From NCBI GenBank assembly GCA_024803745.1, contig JANJXV010000129.1, positions 2,356,001 through 2,420,000 on the forward strand: DNA of 64,000 bases, in the 5' to 3' direction. Position 1 is the stretch's first letter; every line of letters starts with the position of its first letter. This document shows positions 39,701-51,877 of this stretch, in pieces. The position numbers and the translations under genes were made by a program. The stretch is from Megascapheus bottae (lineage: Eukaryota; Chordata; Mammalia; Rodentia; Geomyidae). The notes beneath the pieces are model-generated. The model was not told the origin of the DNA. It saw only the letters and a program-made list of their open reading frames with translations, and made no database searches.

Positions 39701-42660
39701 TGAAGTCATAGAAAGGAGCTGTGTGAATTCAGAATGGAGGTGTGTGAAGTCACAGAATGGAGGTGTGTGAAGTCATAGAATGGAGATGTGTGAAGTCACA
39801 GAATGGAGGTGTGTGAAATCGTAGAATGGAGGTATGTGATTCATAGAATCAATTTGTGTGAAGTAAATGAATGGAGGTGTGTGAAGTCACAGAATGGATG
39901 TGTGTGAACTCACAATGGAGGTGAGTGAAGTCACAGAATGGAGGTGTGTGAAGTCATAGAATGGAAGTGTGTGAAGTCATAGAATGTAGGTGTGTGATGT
40001 CAGAATGGAGGTGTGTGAAGTCACAGAATGGAGGAGGGTGAGGTCATAAATGTTGGTGTGTGAAGTCATAGAATGGAGGTGTGAAGCCTTAGAATGGAGG
40101 TGTGAAGACATAGAATGGAGGTGTGTGAAGTCATAGAATGGAGGTGTGTGAAGTCACAGAAGGGAGGTGTGGAAAGTCACAGAATGGATGTTGCTGAAGT
40201 AAGAATGAAAGTGTGTTAAGTCATAGAATGGAGGTGTCTGAAGTCATAGAATGGATGTTGCTGAAGTAAGAATGGAGGTGTGTGAACTCATAGAATGGAC
40301 GTGTGTGAATTCATAGAATGGAGGTGTGTGAATTCATGGAACGGAGGTGTGTGAAGTCAAAGAATGGAGGTGTATGATGTCAAACAATGGAAGTGTGTGA
40401 AGTGATAGAATGGAGGTGTGTGAAGTCTTAGAATGAAGGTGTGTGAAGTCATAGATTGGAGGTGTGTGAAGTCACAGAAGGGAGGTGTGTAAAGTTACAG
40501 AATGGAGGTGTGTAAAGTCACAGAGTGTAGGTGTGTGAAGGAACAGAATGGAGGGGAGTGAAGTCAAAGAATGGAGGTATGTGAAGTCACAGAATGGAGG
40601 TGTGTGAAGTCAGAAAGGAGCTGTGTGAACTCATAGAATGGAGGTGTGTGAAGTCACAATGGAGATGTGTGAAGTCATAGAATGGTGGTTTTTGAAGTCA
40701 CAGAATGGAGGTGTGTGAAGTCATAGAATGGAGGTGTGTGGAGTCAGATTGGAGGTATGTGAAGTCACAGAATGGAGGTGTGTCAACTCAGAAAGGAGGT
40801 ATGTGAAGTCATAGAATGGAGTTATGTGAAGTCAAAGAATGGAGGTGTGGGAAATCATAGAATGGAGGTGTGTGAAGTCACAGAATTGAGGTGTATGAAG
40901 TAAGAATGGAGGTGTGTGAATTCAGAATGGAGGTGTGTGAAGTCATAGAATGGAGGTGTGTGAAGTCATGGAATGGAGGTGTGTGAAATCCAAGAATGGA
41001 GGTGTGTGAAATCAAACATTGGAGGTGTATGAAGTCACAGACTGGAGATGTGTGAAGTCACAGAATGGAAGTGTGTGAAGTCAAAATTGAGGTGTGTGAA
41101 GTCACAGAATGGAGGTATGTGAAGTCACAGAAAATAGGTGTGTGAAGTCAAAATGGAGGTGTGTGAACTCATAGAATAGAGGTGTGTGACCTCATAGAAT
41201 GGAGGTGTGTGAAGTCATGGAATGGAGATGTGTGAAATCCAAGAATGGATGTGTGTGAAATCAAACAATGGAGGTGTATGAAGTCACAGAATGGAGATGT
41301 GTGAAGTCACAGAATGGAAGTGTGTGAAGTCAAAATTGAGGTGTGAGAAGTCACAGAATGGAGGTGTGTGAAGTCAAAATTTTGATGTGTGAAGTCACAA
41401 ACGGAGGTGTGTGAAGTCACAGAATTGTGGTGAGTGAAGTCAAAATGGAGGTGTGTGAAGTCAAAGAAAGGAGGTGTGTGAAGTCATAGAATGGAGGTGT
41501 ATGAAGTCATGGAATTGAGGTTTCTGAAGTCATAGAATGGAGATTTGTGAAGTCATAGAATGGATGTGTGTGAAGTCAGAATGGAGATATGTGAAGTCAC
41601 AGAATGGAGGTGTGTGAAGTCAAAGAATGTTGGTGTGTGAAGTCATAGAATGGAGGTGTATGAAGTCATGGAATGGAGGTGTGTGAAGTCAGAATGCACG
41701 TGTGTGATGTCATAGAATGGAGTTGTGGGAAGTCATAGAATGGAGGTGTGTGAAGTCACAAAATGGAGGTGTGTGAAGTCATAGAATGGAAGTGTGTGAA
41801 GTCATAGAATGGAGGTGTGTGAAGTCTTAGAATGGGGGTGTGTGAAGTCTTAGAATGGAGGTGTGTGAAGTCATAGAATGGAGGTGTGTGAAGTCACAGA
41901 ATGAAGGTGTGTGAAGTCATAGAATGGAGGTGTCTGAAGTCATAGAATGGATGTTGCTGAAGTAAGAATGGAGGTGTGTGAACTCATAGAATGGAGGTGT
42001 GTGAATTCATGGAACGGAGGTGTGTGAAGTCAAAGAATGGAGGTGTGTGAAGTCACAGAAGAGAGGTGTGTGAAGTCAGAGCATCGAGGTGTGTGAATTC
42101 ACAGAATGGAGGTGTGTGAAGTCACAGAATGGAGGTGGGTGAACTCACAATGGAGGTGAGTGAAGTCACAGAATGGAGGTGTGTGAAGTCATAGAATGGA
42201 AGTGTGTGAAGTCATAGAATGGAGGTGTGTGATGTCAGAATGGACGTGTGTTAAGTCACAGAATGGAGGTGTGTGACATCATAAATTTTGGTGTGCGAAG
42301 TCATAGTATGTTGGTGTGAAGTCATAGAATGGAGGTGTGTGAAGTCATAGAATGGAGGTGTGTGAAGTCACAGAAGTCAGGTGTGTGAAGTCACAGAATA
42401 GAGTTGTGTGAGGTCACAATGGAGGTGTGTGAATTCATAGAATGGAGGTGTGTGAAGTCAAAGAATGGATGTGTGTGAAGTCATAGAATGGAGGTGTGTG
42501 AAATCACAGAATGGAGGTGTGTATAGTCACAGAGTGGAGGTGTGTAAAGTCACAGAGTGGAGGTTTGTGAAGTCTCAGAATGGAGGTGTGTGAAGTCAAA
42601 GAATGGAGGTGTGTGATGTCATAGAATTTAGGTGTGTGAAGTAACAGAATGGAGGTGTGT
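36757..42660. repeat. Mosaic segment with collinear copy at about 53.6-59.2 kb
   Basis: The order runs through a 12.2-kb-like part (to about 37.74 kb), a diverged P-type unit (about 37.75-40.05 kb, with its 63-codon open stretch at 39333-39524) and a Q-type part (about 40.05-42.0 kb, like 17.5-19.2 kb). It ends with GAGCATCGAGG, CATAAATTTTGG and AGTATGTTGG monomers near 42070-42315. The same order recurs to the right at offsets of 16,384 to about 16,815 bp. Substitutions are more frequent here than between the tandem 3,758-bp copies, so this duplication is older. Confidence 0.85.
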
Positions 42661-44617
42661 GAAGTCACAGAATGGAGGTGTGTGAACTCAGAATGGAAGT
42701 GTGTGAATTCACAGAAGGGAGGTTTGTGAAGTCATAGAATGGAGATTTCTGCGGTAAGAATGAAGCTGTGTGAAGACATAGAATGGAGGTGTGTGTAGTC
42801 AAAATGGAGGTGTGTGAAGGCAAACAATGGAGGTGTGTGAAGTCACAGAATGGAGGTGTGTGAAGTAACAATGTAGGTTTGTGAAGTCATAGAATGGAGG
42901 TGTGTGAAGTCATAGAATTTAGGTGTGCTAAGTCACAGAATGGAGGCGTGTGATGTCATAGAATGGAGGTGTGTGAAGTCACAGAATGGAGGTGTGTGAA
43001 GGCATAAAATGGAGGTGTGTGAAGTCATAGAATGGAGGAGTGTGAAGTCATAGAATGGAGGAGTGTGAAGTCACAGAATGGAGGTGTGTGAAGTCACAAT
43101 ATGGAGGTGTGTGAACTCAGATTTAAGGTGTGTGAAGGTACAGAGTGCAGGGGTGTGAAATCAAAGAACAGAGGTATGTGAAGTCACAGAATGAAGGGGT
43201 GTGAAGTCAGAATAGAGGTTTGCGAAGTCATAGAATGGAGGTGTGTAAAGTCAGAATGGAGCTGTGTGAACTCATAGAATGGAGGTGTGTGAAGTCACAA
43301 TGGAGATGTGCGAAGTCATAGAATGGTGATTTTTGAAGTCACAGAAGGGAGGTGTGTGAGGTCATAGAATGGAGGTGTGTGAAGTCAGATTGGAGGTATG
43401 TGAAGTCACAGAATGGAGGTGTGTCAACTCAGAAAGGAGGTATGTGAAGTCATAGAATGGAGGTGTGTGAAGTCACAGAATTGAGGTGTGTGAAGTCAGA
43501 ATGGAGGTGTGTGAATTCAGAATGGATGTGTATGAAGTCAGAGAATGGAGGTTTGTGAAGTCACAATGCAGGTGTGTGAACTGATAGAACGTAGGTGTGT
43601 GAAGTCACAATGAAGGTGTGTGAAGTCAAAGAAAGGAGATGTGTGATGTCTTAGAATGGTGGTGTATGAAGTCATGGAATTGAGGTTTCTGAAGTCATAG
43701 AATGGAGATTTGTGAAGTCATAGAATGGATGTGTGTGAAGTCAGAATGGAGATATGTGAAGTCATAGAATGGAGGTGTGTGAAGTCAAAGAATGTTGGTG
43801 TGTGAAGTCATAGAATGGAGGTGTATGAAGTCATGGAATGGAGGTGTGTGAAGTCAGAATGCACGTGTGTGAAGTCATAGAATGGAATTGTGGGAAGTCA
43901 TAGAATGGAGGTGTGTGAAGTCACAAAATGAAGGTGTGTGAAGTCATAGAATGGAAGTGTGTGAAGTCATAGAATGGAGGTGTGTGAAGTCTTAGAATGG
44001 AGGTGTGTGAAGTCATAGAATGGAGGTGTGTGAAGTCACAGAATGGATGTGGCTGAAGTAATAATGAAGGTGTGTGAAGTCATAGAATGGAGGTGTCTGA
44101 AGTCATAGATTGGAAGTGTGTGAAGTCATAGAATGGAGGTGCGTGAAGTCATAGATTGAAGGTGTGTGGAAGTCATAGTATGGAGGTGTGTGAAGTCACA
44201 GAAAGGAGGTGTGTGAAGTCACAGAATGGAGGTGTGTGAAGTCAAAATGGAGGTGTGTGAAGTCATAGAATGGAGGTGTGTGAAGTCAGATTGGAGGTGT
44301 GTGAAGTAACAGGATGGAGGTGTATCAACTCAGAATGGAGGTGTGTGAAGTCATAGAATGGAGGTGTGGGAAGTCATAGAATGGAGGTGTGTGAAATCAT
44401 AGAATGGAGTTGTGTGAAGTCACAGAAATGAGGTGTTTGAAGTCAAAATGGAAGTGTGTGAAGTCAGAATGGAGTTGTGTGAAGTCATAGAATGGAGGTG
44501 TGTGAAGTCACAGAATGGAGGTGTGTGAACTCATACAATGGAGGAGTGTGAAGTCATGGAATGGAGGTGTGTGAAGTCACAGATGGAGGTGTGTGAAGTC
44601 ATAGAATGGAGGGGTGT
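42661..44617. repeat. Unit of about 1.96 kb, first tandem copy
   Basis: The 68-codon minus-strand open stretch at 42665-42871 recurs at 44622-44828. The CAGAGTGCAGGGG landmark at 43141 recurs at 45098 and the TCACAAAATGAAGG landmark at 43921 recurs at 45878, all 1,957 bp apart. The leading 0.2 kb is more diverged between copies than the rest. Confidence 0.88.
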
Positions 44618-46620
44618 GAAGTCACAGAATGGAGGTGTGTGAACTCAGAATGGAGGTGTGTGAATTCACAGAAGGGAGGTTTGTGAAGTCATAGAATGGA
44701 TGTTTCTGAAGTAAGAATGAAGGTGTGTGAAGCCATAAAATGGAGGTGTGTGAAGTCAAAATGCAGGTGTGTGAAGTCAAACAATGGAGGTGTGTGAAGT
44801 CACAGAATGGAGGTGTGTGAAGTAACAATGTAGGTTTGTGAAGTCATAGAATGGAGGTGTGTGAAGTCATAGAATTTAGGTGTGCTAAGTCACAGAATGG
44901 AGGCGTGTGATGTCATAGAATGGAGGTGTGTGAAGTCACAGAATGGAGGTGTGTGAAGGCATAAAATGGAGGTGTGTGAAGTCATAGAATGGAGGTGTGT
45001 GAAGTCATAGAATGGAGGTGTGTGAAGTCACAGAATGGAGGTGTGTGAAGTCACAGTATGGAGGTGTGTGAACTCAGATTTAAGGTGTGTGAAGGTACAG
45101 AGTGCAGGGGTGTGAAATCAAAGAACAGAGGTATGTGAAGTCACAGAATGAAGGGGTGTGAAGTCAGAATAGAGGTTTGCGAAGTCATAGAATGGAGGTG
45201 TGTAAAGTCAGAATGGAGTTGTGTGAACTCATAGAATGGAGGTGTGTGAAGTCACAATGGAGATGTGCGAAGTCATAGAATGGTGATTTTTGAAGTCACA
45301 GAAGGGAGGTGTGTGAGGTCATAGAATGGAGGTGTGTGAAGTCAGATTGGAGGTATGTGAAGTCACAGAATGGAGGTGTGTCAACTCAGAAAGGAGGTAT
45401 GTGAAGTCATAGAATGGAGGTGTGTGAAGTCACAGAATTGAGGTGTGTGAAGTCAGAATGGAGGTGTGTGAATTCAGAATGGAGGTGTATGAAGTCAGAG
45501 AATGGAGGTTTGTGAAGTCACAATGCAGGTGTGTGAACTGATAGAACGTAGGTGTGTGAAGTCACAATGAAGGTGTGTGAAGTCAAAGAAAGGAGGTGTG
45601 TGATGTCTTAGAATGGAGGTGTATGAAGTCATGGAATTGAGGTTTCTGAAGTCATAGAATGGAGATTTGTGAAGTCATAGAATGGATGTGTGTGAAGTCA
45701 GAATGGAGATATGTGAAGTCACAGAATGGAGGTGTGTGAAGTCAAAGAATGTTGGTGTGTGAAGTCATAGAATGGAGGTGTATGAAGTCATGGAATGGAG
45801 GTGTGTGAAGTCAGAATGCACGTGTGTGAAGTCATAGAATGGAATTGAGGGAAGTCATAGAATGGAGGTGTGTGAAGTCACAAAATGAAGGTGTGTGAAG
45901 TCATAGAATGGAAGTGTGTGAAGTCATAGAATGGAGGTGTGTGAAGTCTTAGAATGGAGGTGTGTGAAGTCATAGAATGGAGGTGTGTGAAGTCACAGAA
46001 GGGAGGTGTGTGAAGTCACAGAATGGATGTGGCTGAAGTAATAATGAAGGTGTGTGAAGTCATAGAATGGAGGTGTCTGAAGTCATAGATTGGAAGTGTG
46101 TGAAGTCATAGAATGGAGGTGCGTGAAGTCATAGATTGAAGGTGTGTGGAAGTCATAGTATGGAGGTGTGTGAAGTCACAGAAAGGAGGTGTGTGAAGTC
46201 ACAGAATGGAGGTGTGTGAAGTCAAAATGGAGGTGGGTGAAGTCATAGAATGGAGGTGTGTGAAGTCAGATTGGAGGTGTGTGAAGTAACAGGATGGAGG
46301 TGTATCAACTCAGAAAGGAGGTGTGTGAAGTCATAGAATGGAGGTGTGTGAAGTCATAGAATGGAGGTGTGTGAAATCATAGAATGGAGGTGTGTGAAGA
46401 CACAGAAATGAGGTGTTTGAAGTCAAAATGGAAGTGTGTGAAGTCAGAATGGAGGTGTGTGAAGTCATAGAATGGAGGTGTGTGAAGTCACAGAATGGAG
46501 GTGTGTGAACTCATACAATGGAGGAGTGTGAAGTCATGGAATGGAGGTGTGTGAAGTCACAGATGGAGGTGTGTGAAGTCATAGAATGGAGGGGTGTGAA
46601 GTTACAGAATGGAGGTGTGT
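44618..46620. repeat. Unit of about 2.0 kb, second tandem copy with added monomers
   Basis: This is collinear with 42661-44617, but the offset steps from 1,957 to 1,980 bp (an extra CAGAAGGGAGG monomer near 45997-46020). It then steps to 2,003 bp after another extra 23-bp monomer near 46600-46625. Each step is exactly one 23-bp monomer, which shows gain or loss of whole monomers inside a duplicated block. Confidence 0.88.
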
Positions 46621-46626
46621 GAAGTC

Positions 46627-47028
46627 ACAGAATGGAGGTGTGTGAACTCAGAATGGAGGTGTGTGAATTCACAGAAGGGAGGTTTGTGAAGTCATAGAAT
46701 GGATGTTTCTGAAGTAAGAATGAAGGTGTGTGACGCCATAAAATGGAGGTGTGTGAAGTCAAAATGCAGGTGTGTGAAGTCAAACAATGGAGGTGTCTGA
46801 AGTCACAGAATGGAGATGTGTGAAGTCACAGAATGGAGGTGTGTGAACTCAGAATGGAGGTGTGTGAATTCACAGAAGGGAGGTTTGTGAAGTCATAGAA
46901 TGGATGTTTCTGAAGTAAGAATGAAGGTGTGTGAAGCCATAAAATGGAGGTGTGTGAAGTCAAAATGCAGGTGTGTGAAGTCAAACAATGGAGGTGTCTG
47001 AAGTCACAGAATGGAGATGTGTGAAGTC
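46627..47028. repeat. 201-bp local tandem duplication
   Basis: The landmark TGTGAACTCAGAATGG is at 46641 and 46842, a spacing of 201 bp. The nine-monomer block that follows (ATTCACAGAAGGG, GATGTTTCTGAAGTAAG, CCATAAAATGG, AAAATGCAGG, AAACAATGG, GTCTGAAG and others) is repeated with one noticeable difference, GACGCCATA against GAAGCCATA. The matching place at 6.79-7.0 kb has only one copy. Confidence 0.88.
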
Positions 47029-50000
47029 ACAGAATGGAAGTGTGTGAAGTCAAAATGGAGGTGTGTGAAGTCAGAGAATGGAGGTGTGTGAAGTCAAATC
47101 ATGGACGTGTGTGAAGTCAAAATTTTGGTGTGTGAAGTCACAAATGCAGGTGTGTGAAGTCACAGAATGGAGGTGTGTGAAGTCAAAATGGAGGTGTGTG
47201 AAGTCAAAGAATGGATGTGTTTGAAGTCATAGAATGGAGGTGTGTGAAGTCAGAATGCAGGTGTGTGAAGTCAGAATGCAGGTGTGTGAAGTCATAGAAT
47301 GGATGTGTTTGAAGTCATAGAATGGAGGTGTGTGAAGTCAGAATGCAGGTGTGTGAAGTCATAGAATGGAGGTGTGTGAAGTCATAGAATGGAGGTGTGT
47401 GAAGTCATAGATTGGAAGTGTGTGAAGTCATAGAATGGAGGTGTGTGAAGTCATAGATTGAAGGTGTGTGGAAGTCATAGTATGGAGGTGTGTGAAGTCA
47501 CAGAAAGGAGGTGTGTGAAATCACAGAACGGAGTTGGGTGAAGTCACAATGGAGGTGTGTGAAGTCATAGAATGGAGTTGTGTGAAATCAAAGAATGGAG
47601 GTTTGTTAAGTCATAGAATGGATTGTGTGTGAAATCATAGAATGGAGGTGTGTGAATCACAGAATTGAGGTGTGTAAAGTCACAGAGTGGAGGTGTGTGA
47701 AGTCACAGAATGGAGTTGTATGTGAAGTCATAGAATGGAGGTGTGTGAAGTCACAGAAGGCAGGTGTGTGAAGTCACAGAATACAGTTGTGTGAAGTCAT
47801 GGAATGGAGGTGTGTGAAGTCAGAATGCAGGTGTGTGAAGTCATAGAATGGAGGTGTGTGAAGTCATAGAATGGAGGTGTGTGGAGTCATAGACTGGAAG
47901 TGTGTGAAGTCATAGAATGGAGGTGTGTGAAGTCATAGATTTAACGTGTTGGAAGTCATAGTATGGAGGTGTGTGAAGTCACAGAAAGGAGGTGTGTGAA
48001 GTCACAGAATGGAGGTGTGTGAAGTCAAAACGGAGGTGTGTGAAGTCAAAGAATGGAGGTGTGTGAAGTCATAGAATGGAGGTGTATGAAGTCATGGAAT
48101 AGAGGTTTGTGAAGTCAAACAATGGAAGTTTGTGCAGTTACAGAATGGAGGTGTGTGAAGTCATAGAATGGAGGTGTGTGAAGTCATTGAATGGAGGAGT
48201 GTGAAGTCAGAATGGAGATGTGTGAAGTCACATAATGGAGGTGTGTGAAGTCATAGAATGTTGGTGTGTGAAGTCATAGAATGGAGGTGTATGAAGTTGT
48301 AGAATGGAGGTTTGTGAAGTCAGAATGCAGGTGTGTGTAGTCATAGAATGGAGGTGTGTGAAGTCATAGAATGGAGGTGTGTGAAGTCATACATTGGAAG
48401 AGTGTTTAGTCATAGAATGGATGTGTGGGAAGTCATAGAATGGAGGTGTGTGAAGTCATAGAATGGAGGTGTGCGAAGTCACAGAAGGGAGGTGTGTGAA
48501 GTCACAGAATCGAGTTGTCTGAAGTCACAATGGAGGTGTGTGAAGTCATAGAATGGAGGTGTGTGAAGTCAGAATAGAGGTGTGCGAAGTCATAGAATGG
48601 AGGTGTGTGAAGTCAGAATGGAGCTGTGTGAAGTCTTAGAATTGAGGTGTGTGCAGTCAGAATGGAGGTGTGTGAACTCATAGAATGGAGGTGTGTGAAG
48701 TCACAATGGAGGTGTGTGAAGTCATAGAATGGAGGTGTGGGAAGTAAAAATGGAGTTTGTGAACTCATAGAATGAAGGTGTGTGAACTGATAGAATGGAG
48801 GTTGTGAAGTCATGGAATGGAGGTGTGTGAAGTCAAAGAATGCAGGTGTGTGAAGTCATCGAATGGAGGTATGTAAAGTCATGTCATGGAGGTGTTTGAA
48901 GTCAAAGAATGGAGGTGTGTGAAATCAGAATTGAGGTGTGCTAAGTCATAGAATGGAGGTGTGTGAAGTCAGAATGGAGGTGTGTGAACTCATAGAACGG
49001 AGGTGTGTGAAGTCAGAATGGAGATGTGTGAACTCATGGAATGGAGGTATGTGAAGTCACAATGGAGGTGTGTGAAGTCATAGAATGGTGGTATGTGAAG
49101 TTATAGAATGGAGGTGTGGAAGTCATAGAATGGAGGTGTGTGAAGTCAGAATGGAGGTGTGTTAAGTGATAGAACTGAGGTGTGTAAAGTCAGAATGGAG
49201 GTGTGTGAACACATAGAAGGGAGGTGTGTGAAATCACAATGGAGGTGTGTAAATTCATAGAATAGAGGTGTGTGAAGTCACAGAAGGAGGTGTGTGAAGT
49301 CAGAGAAAGGAGCTGTGTGAATTCAGAATGGAGGTGTGTGAAGTCACAGAATGGAGGTTTGTGAAGTCACAGAATGGGGGTGTGTGAAGTCATAGAATGG
49401 ATGTTTGTGAAGGAAGAATGAAGGTGTGTGAAGTCATAGAATGGACGTGTGTGAAGTCAAAATGTAGGTGTGTGAACTCATAGAATAGAGATGTGTGACC
49501 TCATAGAATGGAGATGTGTGAAGTCATAGAATGGATGTTTCTGAAGTAAGAATGAAGGTATGTGAAGTCATAGAATGGAAGTGTGTGAAGTCAAAATTGA
49601 GGTGTGTGAAGTCACAGAATGGAGGTGTGTGAAGTCACAGAATGGAGGTGTGTGAAGTCAAAATTGTGATGTGTGAAGTCACAAATGGAGGTGTGTGAAG
49701 TCATAGAATTGTGGTTTGTGAAGTGAAAATGGATGTGTTTGAAATCAAAGAAAGAAGGGGTGTGAAGTCATAGAATGGAGGAGTATGAAGTCATGGAATG
49801 GAGGTTTGTGAAGTCATAGAATGGAGATTTGTGAAGTCATAGAATGGATGTGTGTGAAGTCAGAATGAAGATGTGTGAAGTCACAGAATGGAGGTGTGTG
49901 AAGTCAAAGAATATTGGTGTGTGAAGTCATAGAATGGAGGTGTGTGAAGTCTTAGAATGGAGGTGTGTGAAGTCATAGAATGGAGGTGTGTGAAGTCAAA

Positions 50001-50600
50001 GAAATGAGGTGTGTGAAGTCAAAGAATGGAGGTATGTGAAGTCACAGAATGGAGGGGTGTGAAGTCAGAATAGAGGTGTGCGAAGTCACAGAATGGAGGT
50101 GTGTGAAGTCAGAATGGAGCTGTGTTAACTCATAGAACGGAGGTGTTTGAAGTCACAATGGAGATGTGTGAAGTCATAGAATGGTGGTTTTTGAAGTCAC
50201 AGAATGGAGGTGTGTGAAGTCATAGAATGGAGGTGTGTGAAGTCAGATTGGAGGTATGTGAAGTCACAGAATGGAGGTGTGTCAACACAGAAAGTAGGTA
50301 TGTGAAGTCATAGAATGGAGGTGTGTGAATTCAAAGAATGGAGGTGTGGGAAATCATAGAATGGAAGTGTGTGAAGTCACAGAATTGAGGTGTGTGAAGT
50401 CAGAATGGAGGTGTGTGAAGTCACAATGCAGGTGTGTGAACTGATAGAACGTAGGTGTGTGAATTCACAATGTAGGTGAGTGAAGTCATAGAATGGAGGT
50501 GTGTGAAGTCATAAAATGGAGGTGTGTGAAGTCACAATATGGAGGTGTGAGAAGTCATATAATGTAGGTGTGTGAAGTCACAGAATGGAGGTGTGTGAAG
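47029..50600. repeat. Segment collinear with about 7.0-10.57 kb
   Basis: This continues the 6.2-10.5-kb match at an offset of about 40.1-40.25 kb. Landmarks include AAATCATGGACG near 47097, GGATTGTGTGTGAAATC near 47615, the 66-codon open stretch at 48613-48813 and GTTAAGTGATAGAACTG near 49161. Relative to the left copy it lacks about 158 bp between 49.13 and 49.16 kb. Single-base differences are scattered throughout, so the duplication is not recent. Confidence 0.83.
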
Positions 50601-51540
50601 TCATAGAATGGAGTTGTGTGAAGTCAGATTGGAGGTGTGTGATGTAACAGAATGTAGATGTGTCAACTCAGAAAGGAGGTGTGTGAAGTCATAGAATGGA
50701 GTTGTGTGAAGTCATAGAATGGAGGTGTGTGAAATCATAAAATTGAGGTGTGTGAAGTCACAGAAATGAGGTGTTTGAAGTCAATATGGAAGTGTGTGAA
50801 GACAGAATGGAGTTGTGTGAAGTCATAGAATGGAGGTGTGTGAAGTCACAGAATGGAGGTGTGTGAAGTCACAGAATGGAGGTGTGTGAACTCAGAATGG
50901 AGGTGTGTGAATTCACAGAAGGGAGGTTTGTGAAGTCATAGAATGGATGTTTCTGAAGAATGAATGTGTGTGAAGTCATAGAATGGAGGTGTATGAAGTC
51001 AAAATGCAGGTGTGTGAAGTCAAACAATGGAGGTGTGTGAAGTCACAGAATGGAGGTGTGTGAAGTCACAGAATGGAAGTGTGTGAAGTCAAAATGCAGG
51101 TGTTTGAAGTCAGAGAATGGAGGTGTGTGAAGTCAAAGAATGGACGTGTGTGAAGTCAAAATTGTGCTGTGTGAAGTAACAAATGCAGGTGTGTGAAATC
51201 ACAAAATGGAGGTGTGTGTAGTCAAATGGAGGTGTGTGAAGTCAAAGAATGGATTTGTTTGAAGTCAAAGAAGGGAGGTGTATGAAGTCATGGAATGGAG
51301 GTTTGTGAAGTCAAACATTGGAATTGTGTGAAGTTACAGAATGGAGGTGTGTGAAGTCATAGAATGGAGGTCTGTGAAGTCATAGATTGGAAGCGTGTGA
51401 AGTCACAGAATGGAGGTGTGTGAACTCAGAATGGAGGTGTGTGAAGTCACAGAATGGAGGTGTGTGAAGTCATGGAATGGAGATGTGTGAAGTCACAGAA
51501 TGGAGGTGTGTGAAATCGTAGAATGGAGGTGTGTGAAGTC
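50601..51540. repeat. Short third copy of the 6.4-7.2-kb sequence, then patches
   Basis: From about 50620 the order (AGTCAGATTGG, GTAACAG, TCAACTCAGAAAGG, AGAAATGAGG, TTCACAGAAGGG, GATGTTTCTGAAG) matches 6.42-7.1 kb and 46.26-47.1 kb. From about 51200 it shifts to a patch like 10.75-10.92 kb (GGATTTGTTTGAAG, AACATTGG, GATTGGAAGCG). The segment is a mosaic of short blocks. No gene is seen. Confidence 0.72.
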
Positions 51541-51877
51541 AGAGAATCGAAGGGTGTGAAGTGACAGAATGGAGGTGTGTGAAGTCACAGAATGGAGGTG
51601 TGTGAAGTCAAAATTGTGATGTGTGAAGTCACAATGCAGGTGTGTGAACTCATAGAATGGAGGTGTGTGAAGTCAGAGAATCGAAGGGTGTGAAGTGACA
51701 GAATGGAGGTGTGTGAAGTCACAGAATGGAAGTGTGTGAAGTCAAAATTGAGGTGTGCGAAGTCACAGAATGGAGGTGTGTGAAGTCACAGAATGGAGGT
51801 GTGTGAAGTCAAAATTGTGATGTGTGAAGTCACAATGCAGGTGTGTGAACTCATAGAATGGAGGTGTGTGAAGTCAC
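51541..51877. repeat. 134-bp local duplication with an inserted group of monomers
   Basis: AGAGAATCGAAGGGTG at 51541 recurs at 51675. Both copies then run through GTGACAG, CAAAATTGTGATG, CACAATGCAGG and ACTCATAGAATGG monomers. The second copy carries about 67 bp more in the middle (CAAAATTGAGGTGTGCG and adjoining monomers), so it was lengthened by roughly three monomers after or during duplication. Confidence 0.82.
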
